From Oscillatoriales cyanobacterium M59_W2019_021 (GTDB lineage: Bacteria; Cyanobacteriota; Cyanobacteriia; Cyanobacteriales; Geitlerinemataceae), in contig DVED01000129.1 of NCBI GenBank assembly GCA_015295945.1, positions 26,615-90,614 on the forward strand: a stretch of DNA of 64,000 nucleotides, written 5' to 3'. Positions within the stretch are counted from its first letter, which is position 1. Every line of letters begins with the position of its first letter. Under the pieces are notes generated by a model that saw only the letters and a list, made by a program, of their open reading frames with translations, was not told the origin of the DNA and did no database searches. This document shows positions 9,388 to 19,504 of this stretch, piece by piece. A program made the translations under genes and the position numbers.

Positions 9388-10119
9388 CTATTCTCCGTAT
9401 TGTTTCTGTTCGATATGCGCGTTAATTTTCGACCATTCAGGATATCGATCGAGCAGTTCTAAGCAATCTTCTAAACTAAACTCTGGATTTTGAGGGTAGA
9501 GGGATTCTAATATTTTCTGAATTAGAGCGAAATCTTCGGGAGTATCCACTGTCCAGCGATGTTGGCTGCAATTCTTATTATACAGAACGGAACCCAATTT
9601 ATAGCGATCGGGTTGTCGGTGAATAAATGGCGTCACGTGTTCGCGATCGGGTTTTGCAGTGGCTTCTAGAAAAGCTTCATTTAAGGCTTTAAATGAAAAT
9701 ACCTCGGTATCCATTCCTCGAGGATAAGTGCGTTCTATACAGTTCGATACATAATCATATCGATCGTCGATATAAGACTGAATCACTCGATCGATCGCTT
9801 GGGGATCGATCAGGGGACAATCAGATGTAACGCGCACTATAACATCGGCTTGATGTGCTTTTGCTGCACCGTGATATCTAGCCAGTACGTCTTCTTCCGA
9901 GCCTCGAAAATAGGGAATCGAAAGGCGATCGCATAACTCTACGATCGGATCGTCTGTTGCCTTTGTCGTTGTGGCAATGACGATCTCATCTGCTAATTGA
10001 ACGCGATGCAATCGCTCGATTTGATACTCGAGTAACGGCTTCCCCAAAACCTGTTTTAAAACCTTTCCCGGCAAGCGAGTTGAGGTCATTCTCGCTTGCA
10101 CGATAATAACTATCTTCAT
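9388..10119 (-). CDS. pseF: Cytidylyltransferase PseF/SpsF-like
   Basis: 243 residues. It is a nucleotidyltransferase with the signature IVQARMTSTRLPGKVLKQV near the N-terminus and TSDCPLID for metal binding. It most resembles the SpsF/COG1861 branch of CMP-sugar synthetases, which in pse clusters supplies the PseF function of activating pseudaminic acid with CTP. The C-terminal REHVTPFIHRQPDRY and RWTVDTPEDF blocks are typical of that branch. The start ATG overlaps the pseC stop by four bases (ATGA), so translation is probably coupled. The gene name rests on context as well as family. Confidence 0.88.
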   Translation of the reverse strand: MKIVIIVQARMTSTRLPGKVLKQVLGKPLLEYQIERLHRVQLADEIVIATTTKATDDPIVELCDRLSIPYFRGSEEDVLARYHGAAKAHQADVIVRVTSDCPLIDPQAIDRVIQSYIDDRYDYVSNCIERTYPRGMDTEVFSFKALNEAFLEATAKPDREHVTPFIHRQPDRYKLGSVLYNKNCSQHRWTVDTPEDFALIQKILESLYPQNPEFSLEDCLELLDRYPEWSKINAHIEQKQYGE

Positions 10120-11306
10120 GCAATGACCTCTCGTAAAGCACGCACCACTCTATCTTGCTCTTCTAAGGTTAAACCCGCATATAAGGGAATGCTAATCGCT
10201 TCGCGGTAATACTGTTCGGATTGGGGAAAATCCTCCCATTTAAACCCGAGTTCTTGATAGTAGGGTTGAGTGTGAACGGGTATGTAGTGCAAATTTACGC
10301 CAATTCCCGCTTGCCTCAACTCTTCAAAAACTTGTCGGTGGGTTTTACAAATTTTATCCAACTTCAAGCGAATGACGTAAAGATGCCAACTGGATTCTGT
10401 GTCGGGATGCTGCCAAGGTAAAGTTAGGGGTAAATCTTGCAGCAATTCATCGTACCGTTTTGCCAGAAACCGACGCCGCGTTACAAACTCATCCAATCGT
10501 TGCATCTGACTCGCACCCAATGCCGCCTGAATATCCGTCATGCGATAATTAAATCCGAGTTCGAGTTGCTGATAGTACCAACCCCCGTGAGATTCTTCAG
10601 TCATGAAGTTTGGATTGCGGGTGATGCCGTGGGTTCGCAATCGAATCAGTTTTTCGTATAAATCTTCTCGGTTAGTGAGTACCATACCGCCTTCTCCCGT
10701 CGTGATAATTTTGACGGGATGAAAGCTGAAAACTGTCATATCGGAAAATTGGCACGATCCGACGGGTTTTTCTTGGTAACTCGCACCGATCGCATGAGAC
10801 GCATCTTCAATGACTTGAAACCCATATTTCTGTGCTAAATCGGCAATCCGATCCATTTGACAAGATTGTCCGGAAAAATGAACGGGGATGACAATTTTTG
10901 GAAGTTTTTCTATTTGATTAGATCGCTCTAGTTTGCATTCTAATTCTTCAATACTAAGGTTATATGTGCGGCGATCGATATCGACAAAATCGACCTCTGC
11001 ACCGCAGTACAAACCGCAATTTGCCGAAGCGACAAAAGTATTCGGCGATGTCCATAAAATATCTCCAGAACCTAAATCTGCCGCCAAACAAGCGATATGC
11101 AGTGCGGCAGTGGCACTCGTGACGGCAACGGCATATTTAACCCCACAATATTCAGCAACTGCTTGCTCGAATCGGGGAATTGCCGGACCCTGGGTAATCC
11201 AATCCGATCGCAAAACTTCCACCACTGCATCGATATCTTGTGGAGAAATATCCTGACGACCGTAAGGAATAAAAGAATTCACTTGGTTACTTAAACTTCC
11301 AAACAA
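10116..11306 (-). CDS. pseC: UDP-4-amino-4,6-dideoxy-N-acetyl-L-altrosamine transaminase PseC
   Basis: 396 residues. PseC is a PLP-dependent sugar aminotransferase of the DegT/DnrJ/EryC1 family that aminates carbon 4 of the PseB product. Visible landmarks: IPYGRQDISPQDIDAVVEVLRSDW at the start, AVAVTSATAALHIA, VIEDASHAIGA, and the PLP-lysine segment FSFHPVKIITTGEGG. The YRMTDIQAALGASQ block is also typical. Its first 20 bases overlap the 3' remnant of the upstream methyltransferase gene (the TAA at 11287), so it was probably translationally coupled to that gene while the gene was intact. Confidence 0.94.
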   Translation of the reverse strand: MFGSLSNQVNSFIPYGRQDISPQDIDAVVEVLRSDWITQGPAIPRFEQAVAEYCGVKYAVAVTSATAALHIACLAADLGSGDILWTSPNTFVASANCGLYCGAEVDFVDIDRRTYNLSIEELECKLERSNQIEKLPKIVIPVHFSGQSCQMDRIADLAQKYGFQVIEDASHAIGASYQEKPVGSCQFSDMTVFSFHPVKIITTGEGGMVLTNREDLYEKLIRLRTHGITRNPNFMTEESHGGWYYQQLELGFNYRMTDIQAALGASQMQRLDEFVTRRRFLAKRYDELLQDLPLTLPWQHPDTESSWHLYVIRLKLDKICKTHRQVFEELRQAGIGVNLHYIPVHTQPYYQELGFKWEDFPQSEQYYREAISIPLYAGLTLEEQDRVVRALREVIA

Positions 11307-12093
11307 TTAAGTTCGCCGAATTTAGAGGATTTAAGCCAATACAGTCTGGCTGATATTCTACAATTTCAACATCTTCTCTATCTCGCAATAAGCTTACTAA
11401 ATCTAGATTATAATCATTCAATTCCATATAGCGGTTTCTAAACGTTCCGAATAGAGAAGTTCGATCGCTTAAAAAGCAAGGCTAAACGTTAATCACCCAA
11501 TCTATTTTTTGACGATGTTTCTCTAAACCGCTCAAAAAACTACTGGCACTTGGAATTTGTTCGATACTATGAATGGTGAGAATGACGCTGCGATCGCGAA
11601 CGATCTGATAATCTTCTAAGTTGTAATAGTTGAAGACCTGCAAGTCCATTCCCAGTCGCTTGCCTAAATCGACAGCATTTCTAGAATATTCTCCTCCATA
11701 AACTTCAGAACAAATGCTTTGGAGATACGAAAGATTGTATCCGTAACCGCACCCGAGTTCGCAGATCCGTTGGGGTTTATATTTTTGAACAACTGATGAG
11801 ATTGTCGAGTAGTAAATCGAGCGAACTAATTTTAGATCGGCTTCAAAAACTTCTTCGCCAAATGAAATTGAAGTCAAGTCTTTTTCGCAAATTCCTGCCA
11901 ACTCAAACTCTTTAAGCTTATATTGCTCGATATTATCAAATTCAAACTCGAGAAGCGCTCCATATTTATCTCGATCGTACTCTCTTTCAATCTGCTCGAG
12001 ATCTCGTTTTTTAGAAAAAGGCGTGAGTCCGAGAATTCGGCTTGTCCAAGGATTTTTGAGGGATAGATACTGATTTAAGCTGATGGGTTTCAT
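11287..12093 (-). pseudogene. SAM methyltransferase gene interrupted by an in-frame TAG
   Basis: The frame from the ATG at 12093 encodes a 203-residue class I methyltransferase (motif I RICELGCGYGYNLSYLQ, then GGEYSRNAVDLGKRLGMDLQVFN) that stops at a TAG at 11482-11484. Reading on in the same frame gives 65 more residues: LSDRTSLFGTFRNRYMELND, then VEIVEYQPD and a final GLNPLNSANLIVWKFK, ending at a TAA at 11287. That tail matches the expected end of this methyltransferase family, which often closes with NPxNPTSxIxW. The codon sits in an N-V-stop-P-C context where Glu (GAG) would fit. So a single base change truncates the protein, or there is readthrough, or the read is wrong. It lies between pseB and pseC. 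Confidence 0.8.
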
Positions 12094-12122
12094 GTTGATG
12101 CTTAAAATTTCGTAGAAGCAGC

Positions 12123-13112
<990 letters not shown>

Positions 13113-13255
13113 TTAAGTTCAAAAGACTGTTAGTAGTAATGCCGAGAAACTCGCTAGTGTTTGCAACTTCCATCGGTGGAGATCGCCCTTCTTCTCAGCA
13201 ATACCGGACTTCACATACTTTACCTCAAAGTGCGATCGCCGCCGCGACCCATCCA

Positions 13256-13999
13256 TCACTCCGGAAGCTCCCCAAATCGATCGCGATATCGTTCCAACAA
13301 GGCTTCGAGTTCTTGGCTTCTCTGCCGTTCTCGTTCGGCTTCGAGTTGAGCGCGTTCGGCTTCCTGCTGGGCGAATTCTGCGGGGGTGGGCAATAACTTA
13401 CCTTCGAGAGTTTCCCAGCGCAACCAAACCGCCGACACATCCTTGTAAACCCCTTCCCAGGATACCAGAGCTAACCCCAACCGATCGCTGATATATTGGT
13501 TATTTTGTAAATCCAGGGGGACGTACGCACCATTTTGCAGGCTAAATCCCTGCCAGTCTGAGGGGTTGAAGGGATCGTACCAGAAATACTCCGGAACCCG
13601 CAGTCGATCCTGATAGATCTGTTTTTTATCGGTTTTGTCTCGCTCTCGAGTGCTCTCCGAAAGCAGTTCGATGACGACATCGGGAGCTTTGCCTTCTTCC
13701 CACACCACCCAGCTTTTGCGTTCTTGTTTGGGAACGCTGAGGACAGCGAAGAAATCGGGTCCTTTAAAATCGTGGTTCCGCACTTGTGCCGGACTGAAGT
13801 ACGCGAACATATTTCCGCCAACGTAGCCATCTTCCCGTTTTTCTAACCACGGCAGGAGACTGTCGATGAGCAAATCCATTTGCAGCTTGTGGCGTTGGGT
13901 TTCCATGGGGATATCGTCGTCGCCGGGGAGGGTTTCGGGGATGGGGGGCAACGCGACATCCGGGGGGGTGGGAGCGATGGGGGGAGTTTCCGATATCAT
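13256..13999 (-). CDS. Uma2-family (DUF820) restriction-endonuclease-like protein
   Basis: 247 residues. It belongs to the Uma2/DUF820 family, which is greatly expanded in cyanobacteria and has a PD-(D/E)XK nuclease fold. The candidate catalytic core is PDVVIELLSESTRERDKTDKK followed by YFWYDP. The front half holds the usual MDLLIDSLLPWLE and GPDFFAVL blocks. The last 45 residues form a charged coiled coil (QQEAERAQLEAERERQRSQE) ending in RFGELPE, a common Uma2 tail. Function is unknown in most members. It appears monocistronic. The N-terminal 25 residues are Pro-rich and low in complexity. Confidence 0.88.
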   Translation of the reverse strand: MISETPPIAPTPPDVALPPIPETLPGDDDIPMETQRHKLQMDLLIDSLLPWLEKREDGYVGGNMFAYFSPAQVRNHDFKGPDFFAVLSVPKQERKSWVVWEEGKAPDVVIELLSESTRERDKTDKKQIYQDRLRVPEYFWYDPFNPSDWQGFSLQNGAYVPLDLQNNQYISDRLGLALVSWEGVYKDVSAVWLRWETLEGKLLPTPAEFAQQEAERAQLEAERERQRSQELEALLERYRDRFGELPE

Positions 14000-14184
14000 G
14001 GGGGTAGCGATCGCCGAATCGATTTCTGTGTATCTATTCTAAAGCTTCGATCGCCCAAAAAACCTATAGGGCATCTCGATTCATTGAACTTTCGGCAGTT
14101 TTTGACGGCCCAAACGTCGAGGTTTCGTTCGGGTTGGGTTCGGAATTTGAACTTTTCGAGGTTCCCTATAATTTGATCGAACCC

Positions 14185-14910
14185 TTACTCTCCCCGTTCT
14201 AGTTTCCCCAAGGCAATTAAACTTTCTAAATCTTCCGCTGCATCGGGTAAATAAACTCGAACGACTTTTCTGACCTCTTGTAAATCTGACTCTTGGGTTC
14301 CACCGAGCATTCGACTTACATCTGCTAAATCTTGACTGCGACTGGCTTGTAGTTTCATCAACACTAAATAAGGTAAAGCAATAATTGGCAGTCCATTGGG
14401 ATTGTAATTGGGGGAAGAAACGGCATCGGAAACCCACTTTTCTGAAAACTCAAGAACATCGAGCAAAGTGCCATCTGGTAAATTCCACTGACTTCCCGAA
14501 ATGCTCAACTCTCCAATTCGTTGACTGCCCGCTAAGTCCAGTTCTCGATAAACTTTAAATTTATCCTCCGCTTTGACTAAGATATCGAGATCGAGGGTCA
14601 TTCGTTCTGGCATATAAAGCCGTGTCGCAATTCCCCCCACCACAACAAAAGGCGTTTTCTGAATAATCGATTGAATGTTAGCCACAGGATACGTCCAAGT
14701 TCTTCGATCGAGAAATTCCAAACTACTACCCGTTCCCGGCTTTACTCGTTTTTTGATTAAATTGATAAATAGCTTTCTTCGGGTGGCATGAAAATCGCGG
14801 GAAGATTCATCCCCAGAAATCACCCGATCGGGCAAACTTTTACGATCGTGTCGAACTGTACGAGTTTGAGGGTCTTCATTCACAATTTTCTGAGCAATGT
14901 ATGACTCCAA
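14185..14910 (-). CDS. Nucleotidyltransferase-fold hypothetical protein
   Basis: Up to 241 residues. The stretch VVVGGIATRLYMPERMTLDLDILV has the GG...DxD pattern of minimal nucleotidyltransferases (the MNT/AbiEii-like fold). LDVLEFSEKW and LPYLVLMKLQASRSQDLADVSRML complete the usual domain. Activity and target are unknown. Such proteins may act as toxins or as stand-alone nucleotidyltransferases, but no antitoxin partner (HEPN or AbiEi-like) is visible next to it. The start is uncertain: the frame opens with TTG at 14910, and a GTG about nine codons later is equally possible. The first 60 residues show no clear homology. Confidence 0.7.
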   Translation of the reverse strand: MESYIAQKIVNEDPQTRTVRHDRKSLPDRVISGDESSRDFHATRRKLFINLIKKRVKPGTGSSLEFLDRRTWTYPVANIQSIIQKTPFVVVGGIATRLYMPERMTLDLDILVKAEDKFKVYRELDLAGSQRIGELSISGSQWNLPDGTLLDVLEFSEKWVSDAVSSPNYNPNGLPIIALPYLVLMKLQASRSQDLADVSRMLGGTQESDLQEVRKVVRVYLPDAAEDLESLIALGKLERGE

Positions 14911-15009
14911 AACTTTATTCTATAGCAGACAGCCTAGCTAGGAGAGCGATTTCTTTTGGCAGGAGTTCGGGAATAAGCACTCTTCTTGCCTACAGGAGTT
15001 ACAGAACTA

Positions 15010-16068
15010 TTAGACTCGATCGATCGGTAAACGAACGGTAAACACCGTTCCTGTCCCCACCTCGGAGCGAAAATCCATCGACCCCTGGTGTGCGGTGACG
15101 ATTTGCTGGCACAGGTACAAACCCAAGCCGCTTCCAGAACGCAAATGTTTGCCTTGGCGGAACCGATCGAAAATGCGGGGACGATCCTCTGGAGCGATTC
15201 CCGTTCCCGTATCTTCCACTTCCAATATTAGTTGTCCGTTATCTCGCGCGACGCGGACTTCGATCGACCCCGTATCGGTAAATTTTAGGGCATTGCCAAC
15301 TAAGTTTGCCACCACGCGGCGCAACTCCAAGCGATCGCCGCGAATTTTTCCCACATTGTCAGCCACGCTCGATCGCAACTCAACGTCTTTATCCCGCGCG
15401 ATCGGTTCTAATTCTCGCACCACCTCGGCAACCATCTCCGCCACCGGAAAGGGAATAAAACTGAGAACCTTCTGACCCACATCGTACGTATAAGCGTCCA
15501 GCAGCGTATTGAGCATCGACAGCATATTGTGATTGCTGGTTGCCAAACTCGATAGCGCCTCCTGGAGATCCTCAGAAACTTCGCCGAAAACCCCTTGGGA
15601 AATTAAGTTTAACATCCGATCGGCGGCGACCAGGGGCGTCCGCAAATCGTGGGTGAGACACTGGACGAAACTCTCGCGCTGGTCGATACTCTGTTTCAGA
15701 CGCAGCAGCGATCGCACCCGCGCTTGCAATTCGTCAATTTGCACGGGTTTGCGGATAAATTCGTCCGCTCCGGCATCCAACCCTTCCACCGCACTGGACT
15801 GTTCGTGGGCAGTAATCATCAAAATCGGGATGAAGGGTAAATTGGGATTGCTGCGGATGCGGCGCGCCACCTCGTAGCCATTCATCCCCGGCATCATCAC
15901 GTCGAGCAGGATCAAATCCGGCGGGGCCTTGGCAATTTGCTCGAGTGCCTCGGGACCGTTATCCACCAGTTGAATGTCGTGTCCCTCTTGTTCCAAGGCG
16001 AGTTGAACGAGAAAGAGGTTGTCGGGGTTGTCATCAACGGCAAGAATGCGTTGGGTGGGGTCGCTCAT
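15010..16068 (-). CDS. Response regulator-histidine kinase hybrid
   Basis: 352 residues. An N-terminal receiver domain (ILAVDDNPDNLFLVQLAL; phospho-acceptor Asp in LILLDVMMPGMNGYEV; Lys in RKPVQ) is fused to a histidine kinase. The phospho-acceptor His is in CLTHDLRTPLVAADRML and the ATPase lobe carries NLVGNALKFTDTG, DTGTGIAPED and GSGLGLYLC. There is no membrane segment, so it is cytoplasmic. The start overlaps the stop of the large sensor kinase by ATGA. The two genes therefore form an operon, and the receiver is a plausible phosphorylation target of that kinase. No output DNA-binding domain is present. Confidence 0.93.
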   Translation of the reverse strand: MSDPTQRILAVDDNPDNLFLVQLALEQEGHDIQLVDNGPEALEQIAKAPPDLILLDVMMPGMNGYEVARRIRSNPNLPFIPILMITAHEQSSAVEGLDAGADEFIRKPVQIDELQARVRSLLRLKQSIDQRESFVQCLTHDLRTPLVAADRMLNLISQGVFGEVSEDLQEALSSLATSNHNMLSMLNTLLDAYTYDVGQKVLSFIPFPVAEMVAEVVRELEPIARDKDVELRSSVADNVGKIRGDRLELRRVVANLVGNALKFTDTGSIEVRVARDNGQLILEVEDTGTGIAPEDRPRIFDRFRQGKHLRSGSGLGLYLCQQIVTAHQGSMDFRSEVGTGTVFTVRLPIDRV

Positions 16069-19000
16069 CAGTTATTGGAGTTATTGGGTTCTACGGGGAC
16101 GTCGTTCGAGGCAGAAGAAGTCAACTGGCGCGGGATTTCGACGCGAAAGGTCGATCCGCGACCCAACTCGCTGTCTACCGAAATCGTGCCTTCGATCAGT
16201 TCGACGAGGGTTTTAGAAATCGCCAAACCCAACCCCGTACCGCAGTATTTGCGGGTCAAGCTGCGATCGACTTGATGAAATGCCTCGAAAATTTGTTCCA
16301 AGTTTTCCGGCGCCATGCCGATTCCCGTATCCGTCACGGAAATGGCAATGCGGTCGCCTGCCACCTCTCGCACTTCGACGGTCACGCCTCCGGTTTCGGT
16401 AAACTTGATGGCATTGGAAATCAGATTGACCAGAACCCGCCGTAGCGCCGTGCGATCGCTGACGATTTGCGGATCGCTCACATCAAGGCGGACATCCAAG
16501 GTTAGCTTTTTTTTCTCGGCAAGGGAGCGCAGTTCCTCGGCAACCAGTCGGACGAAAAGTCCCACCTCGAACGGTGCGGGTTTAATGTCGATACTGCCTA
16601 TTTCCAGTCTAGAGAAGTCGAGGATTTCGTTCAACATTTCCAGCAAATTGCGGCTGTTGTTGAAAATGCGATCGATCATATCCTGCTGGCGTTGAGAAAG
16701 TTCGCCGTGCTGTTGCGTTTGCAGCAGTTGCGAAAAACCCATAATCGCATTGAGGGGAGTGCGCAACTCGTGGGACATGGTAGCGAGAAATTGGGATTTG
16801 AGGCGTGCCGCTTCTTGGAGTTGCAAGTTTTGCAGTTCGATTTGACTTTGCTGTTTGAGCAGTTCGTCCGCCCGAGATTTTAACAGAGCTTCCGCTTGCT
16901 GGCGATCGGTGATATCGTTGAGCGTGCCGTAGATCCCCAAAGCTCGTTCGTCTTCGTCGGCGTCGATTTGCGCGAACATCTGCACCCATCGGAACCCGCC
17001 ATCGCGGGTCGGCGTGCGAAATTCGTAGCGGATGGCATCTCGCCGTCCTTCGATCGTATCCTGAAACAGAATACTCACGCGCTGCTGATCGCGGCGAGGG
17101 TAGACGCAATCGACAAAATAGGTATTGAGACTTTGTTCGACGCTAAACCCGGTAATCTCTTCCCACGCCGGACTCAAGAACGTCCAGCGTCCGGTTTTGT
17201 CCGTTTGGAAAATCACTTCTCGCACGCTGTTAATGGCAGCGCGATAGAGGCGGTTGACGATTTTCAGTTTGCTGCGACGCTCGATCAGTTCCCGTTCCAG
17301 TTCCTTATTGAGCGTTACGATTTCGACTTCTGCTTGTTTGCGTTCGGTGATATCCCGCGAGATGGAAACGACTAATTGCGTGTTGCCATCTTCGAGATGC
17401 TGGCTGATTTGATAGGTGGTTTCCAACCAAATGTAAGTGCCGTCGGCACGGCGAACCCGGTAGCTTTGGGGAGACTGGGTGGGAAATTGACCCGTTGCCG
17501 CTTGGAGTTTCTGTAAGGCATCGGCATCTTCGGGGTGGAGAAACTCGAAAATCGATCGCCCCGTTAAGTCATCAGCCGCATATCCCAGCAAGCGCTGACA
17601 GGTGGGGGACACGTAGAGATAAGTGCCGTCGAGGGATTGGGTGGCAATTAGATCGGACGAATTTTCCGCCAGCAGTCGATAGCGAGCTAAGCTTTCCCGC
17701 AGAGCGGTTTCGGCATTTTTGCGAGCGCCGATCTCCTGGTGCGAACCCACCATCCGCACGGGATTTCCCGCTGCGTTCCGTTGAACGATACCCCGTGCCA
17801 GAATCCATTTGTAACTGCCATCTCGGCAGCGCAGGCGGTATTCTACGCTGTAGTGGGGGGTTTCGCCGTCGAGGTGCGATCGCACGGCAGCCAGGGTGCG
17901 ATCGCGATCCTCCGGATGCAACAACCGTTCCCAACCCTCGTACGTATTTTCGAGTTCGTCGTCTGCGTAACCCAGTTGCGCCTTCAACAGCGGCGAGAAA
18001 AAGACCTCTCCGGTGAGGATATTCCAATCGAAAATCCCGTCTCCCGTCCCGACGAGAATCAGTTGCCAGCGTTCTTCACTGGCTTTGAGTGCCATTTCGG
18101 CGCGTTTGCGTTCGGTGATATCCCGTCCTTCGGGAATCAACAATACGACCTCCCCCGCCTCGTCGAACACGGGTTTGAGGGAAAAATCGAGGGTTGCCCT
18201 CGTCCCCCCCGCACCGCGCACCTCGGCTTCGTAACGGACGAATTCGCCCCCTGCCGCGCGCTCGATCTCGTGGCGGACTCGCACTTGCACTTCTTGGGAA
18301 CTGGAACCCCACGGCATTTCCCAAAAGGGGCGACCCCGCACGCCTTCGATGGTGATGCCAAAAAAATCTAATGCCGTTTGATTGGCTTCTAACAGAGTGC
18401 CGTCGGGTTGCAACAAACCGATGAATTGGTACATCGAGTTGAAAATGGCGCGGAACCGCCGTTCGCTATCTCGCAATCGCAGTTCCGACGCTTTGCGGTC
18501 GCTGATATCGCGCATGGCAACCACTGCCCCCAGTTTTTCCCCTTCGGGAGACACAATCGGATCGCCGTTGGCTAAGATATAGCGTATCGTTCCGTTTTTC
18601 GGGGCGATCGCCATTTCCACATCCCGGACGGACTCCCCTTGCAGCGCTCGAAATAGGGGAATTTCATCTCGAGTTAGGGGTGTTTTGCCGTCGGCGCGGT
18701 AAAGGTCGTAATATTGTCCCCAATCCTCAGCGGCGATCGCCTCCATCGGCAGTCCGTGAAACTCCTGAGTCGCCCGGCTGAAGAGGGTAAGGACGCCATT
18801 AGCATCGCAAGCGACGATACCATCGGATAAATTGGCGAGCAGCGCTTGAAAAAATTGCCGCTCTTTTCTCAATTCCTGTTCCACGCGCTGGCGTTCTTCA
18901 ATTTCTCGGCCCAGTTGTCGGTTGGTTTCCTCCATCTGGACGGGGGATGGCAAGCTGACAATTTGCGGAAAGAATACCCATAGGACGATCGCCGTTCCCA

Positions 19001-19373
19001 CGGAAACCAACGCCGTCAGCGCGCGAATCGCCCCAGACCACCAATAGTTTGGATACCACAGCGTCCAGATATCCATTAAGTGACCGCAGCCGCAAAACAT
19101 GATAAACGCCGCGAATAACGAGAAAACCCAATTGAAGGGAAGATCGTGACGTCTGCCGACCAAGCGAACCAGAACGAAGGGAATTGAAAAATAAGATAAA
19201 GCAATGACCGCATTGCTAACTAAATGCAATGCTACCAGTCCCGGCTGCCACAGATAACAGGTTCCGTGGGGCATAAACGAGGTTGCTAAAAGACTTTCGC
19301 CGGTCGTTAAGAGTCCAATTACATTCACAATTCCTGGGCTGCTATACAGTGCTGATTTTTGCCATCGAGACAC
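16068..19373 (-). CDS. Multi-PAS histidine kinase with N-terminal ETR1-like ethylene-binding domain
   Basis: 1101 residues, opening with GTG. Residues about 25-140 carry three membrane segments matching the ethylene-binding domain of plant ETR1 and cyanobacterial Etr1: PHGTCYLW, IALSYFSIP, then FIMFCGCGHLMDIWTLW. Cys94 and His98 align with the copper ligands Cys65 and His69 of ETR1, Tyr61 with Tyr32 and Pro65 with Pro36, all at a constant offset of 29. Asn54 occupies the position of Asp25. After a coiled linker come at least five PAS/PAC units (for example ITERKRAEMALKASEERW, DRQQAEALLK). A HisKA domain (ATMSHELRTPLNAIMGFSQLL) and an HATPase domain (NLISNAIKFTETG, GTGLGLAISK) close the protein. 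It is coupled to the receiver-kinase gene downstream. Confidence 0.93.
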   Translation of the reverse strand: MSRWQKSALYSSPGIVNVIGLLTTGESLLATSFMPHGTCYLWQPGLVALHLVSNAVIALSYFSIPFVLVRLVGRRHDLPFNWVFSLFAAFIMFCGCGHLMDIWTLWYPNYWWSGAIRALTALVSVGTAIVLWVFFPQIVSLPSPVQMEETNRQLGREIEERQRVEQELRKERQFFQALLANLSDGIVACDANGVLTLFSRATQEFHGLPMEAIAAEDWGQYYDLYRADGKTPLTRDEIPLFRALQGESVRDVEMAIAPKNGTIRYILANGDPIVSPEGEKLGAVVAMRDISDRKASELRLRDSERRFRAIFNSMYQFIGLLQPDGTLLEANQTALDFFGITIEGVRGRPFWEMPWGSSSQEVQVRVRHEIERAAGGEFVRYEAEVRGAGGTRATLDFSLKPVFDEAGEVVLLIPEGRDITERKRAEMALKASEERWQLILVGTGDGIFDWNILTGEVFFSPLLKAQLGYADDELENTYEGWERLLHPEDRDRTLAAVRSHLDGETPHYSVEYRLRCRDGSYKWILARGIVQRNAAGNPVRMVGSHQEIGARKNAETALRESLARYRLLAENSSDLIATQSLDGTYLYVSPTCQRLLGYAADDLTGRSIFEFLHPEDADALQKLQAATGQFPTQSPQSYRVRRADGTYIWLETTYQISQHLEDGNTQLVVSISRDITERKQAEVEIVTLNKELERELIERRSKLKIVNRLYRAAINSVREVIFQTDKTGRWTFLSPAWEEITGFSVEQSLNTYFVDCVYPRRDQQRVSILFQDTIEGRRDAIRYEFRTPTRDGGFRWVQMFAQIDADEDERALGIYGTLNDITDRQQAEALLKSRADELLKQQSQIELQNLQLQEAARLKSQFLATMSHELRTPLNAIMGFSQLLQTQQHGELSQRQQDMIDRIFNNSRNLLEMLNEILDFSRLEIGSIDIKPAPFEVGLFVRLVAEELRSLAEKKKLTLDVRLDVSDPQIVSDRTALRRVLVNLISNAIKFTETGGVTVEVREVAGDRIAISVTDTGIGMAPENLEQIFEAFHQVDRSLTRKYCGTGLGLAISKTLVELIEGTISVDSELGRGSTFRVEIPRQLTSSASNDVPVEPNNSNN

Positions 19374-19504
19374 CCAAGTACGGGATAGTTGTCCTACGAG
19401 TTTAGCGATCGATTGTAACTAAACCTATCTTTCTTCCGGTAGATTGTCACAATTTTGGGGGTTGGGAGATCTGTCATTCCTCCTCGAAGATTGGCAATTC
19501 ATCC

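Noticed and set aside
15945..16445. Plus-strand frame of 166 codons across the two kinase genes
   Set aside because: Antisense shadow of two well-supported histidine kinase genes; no family resemblance.
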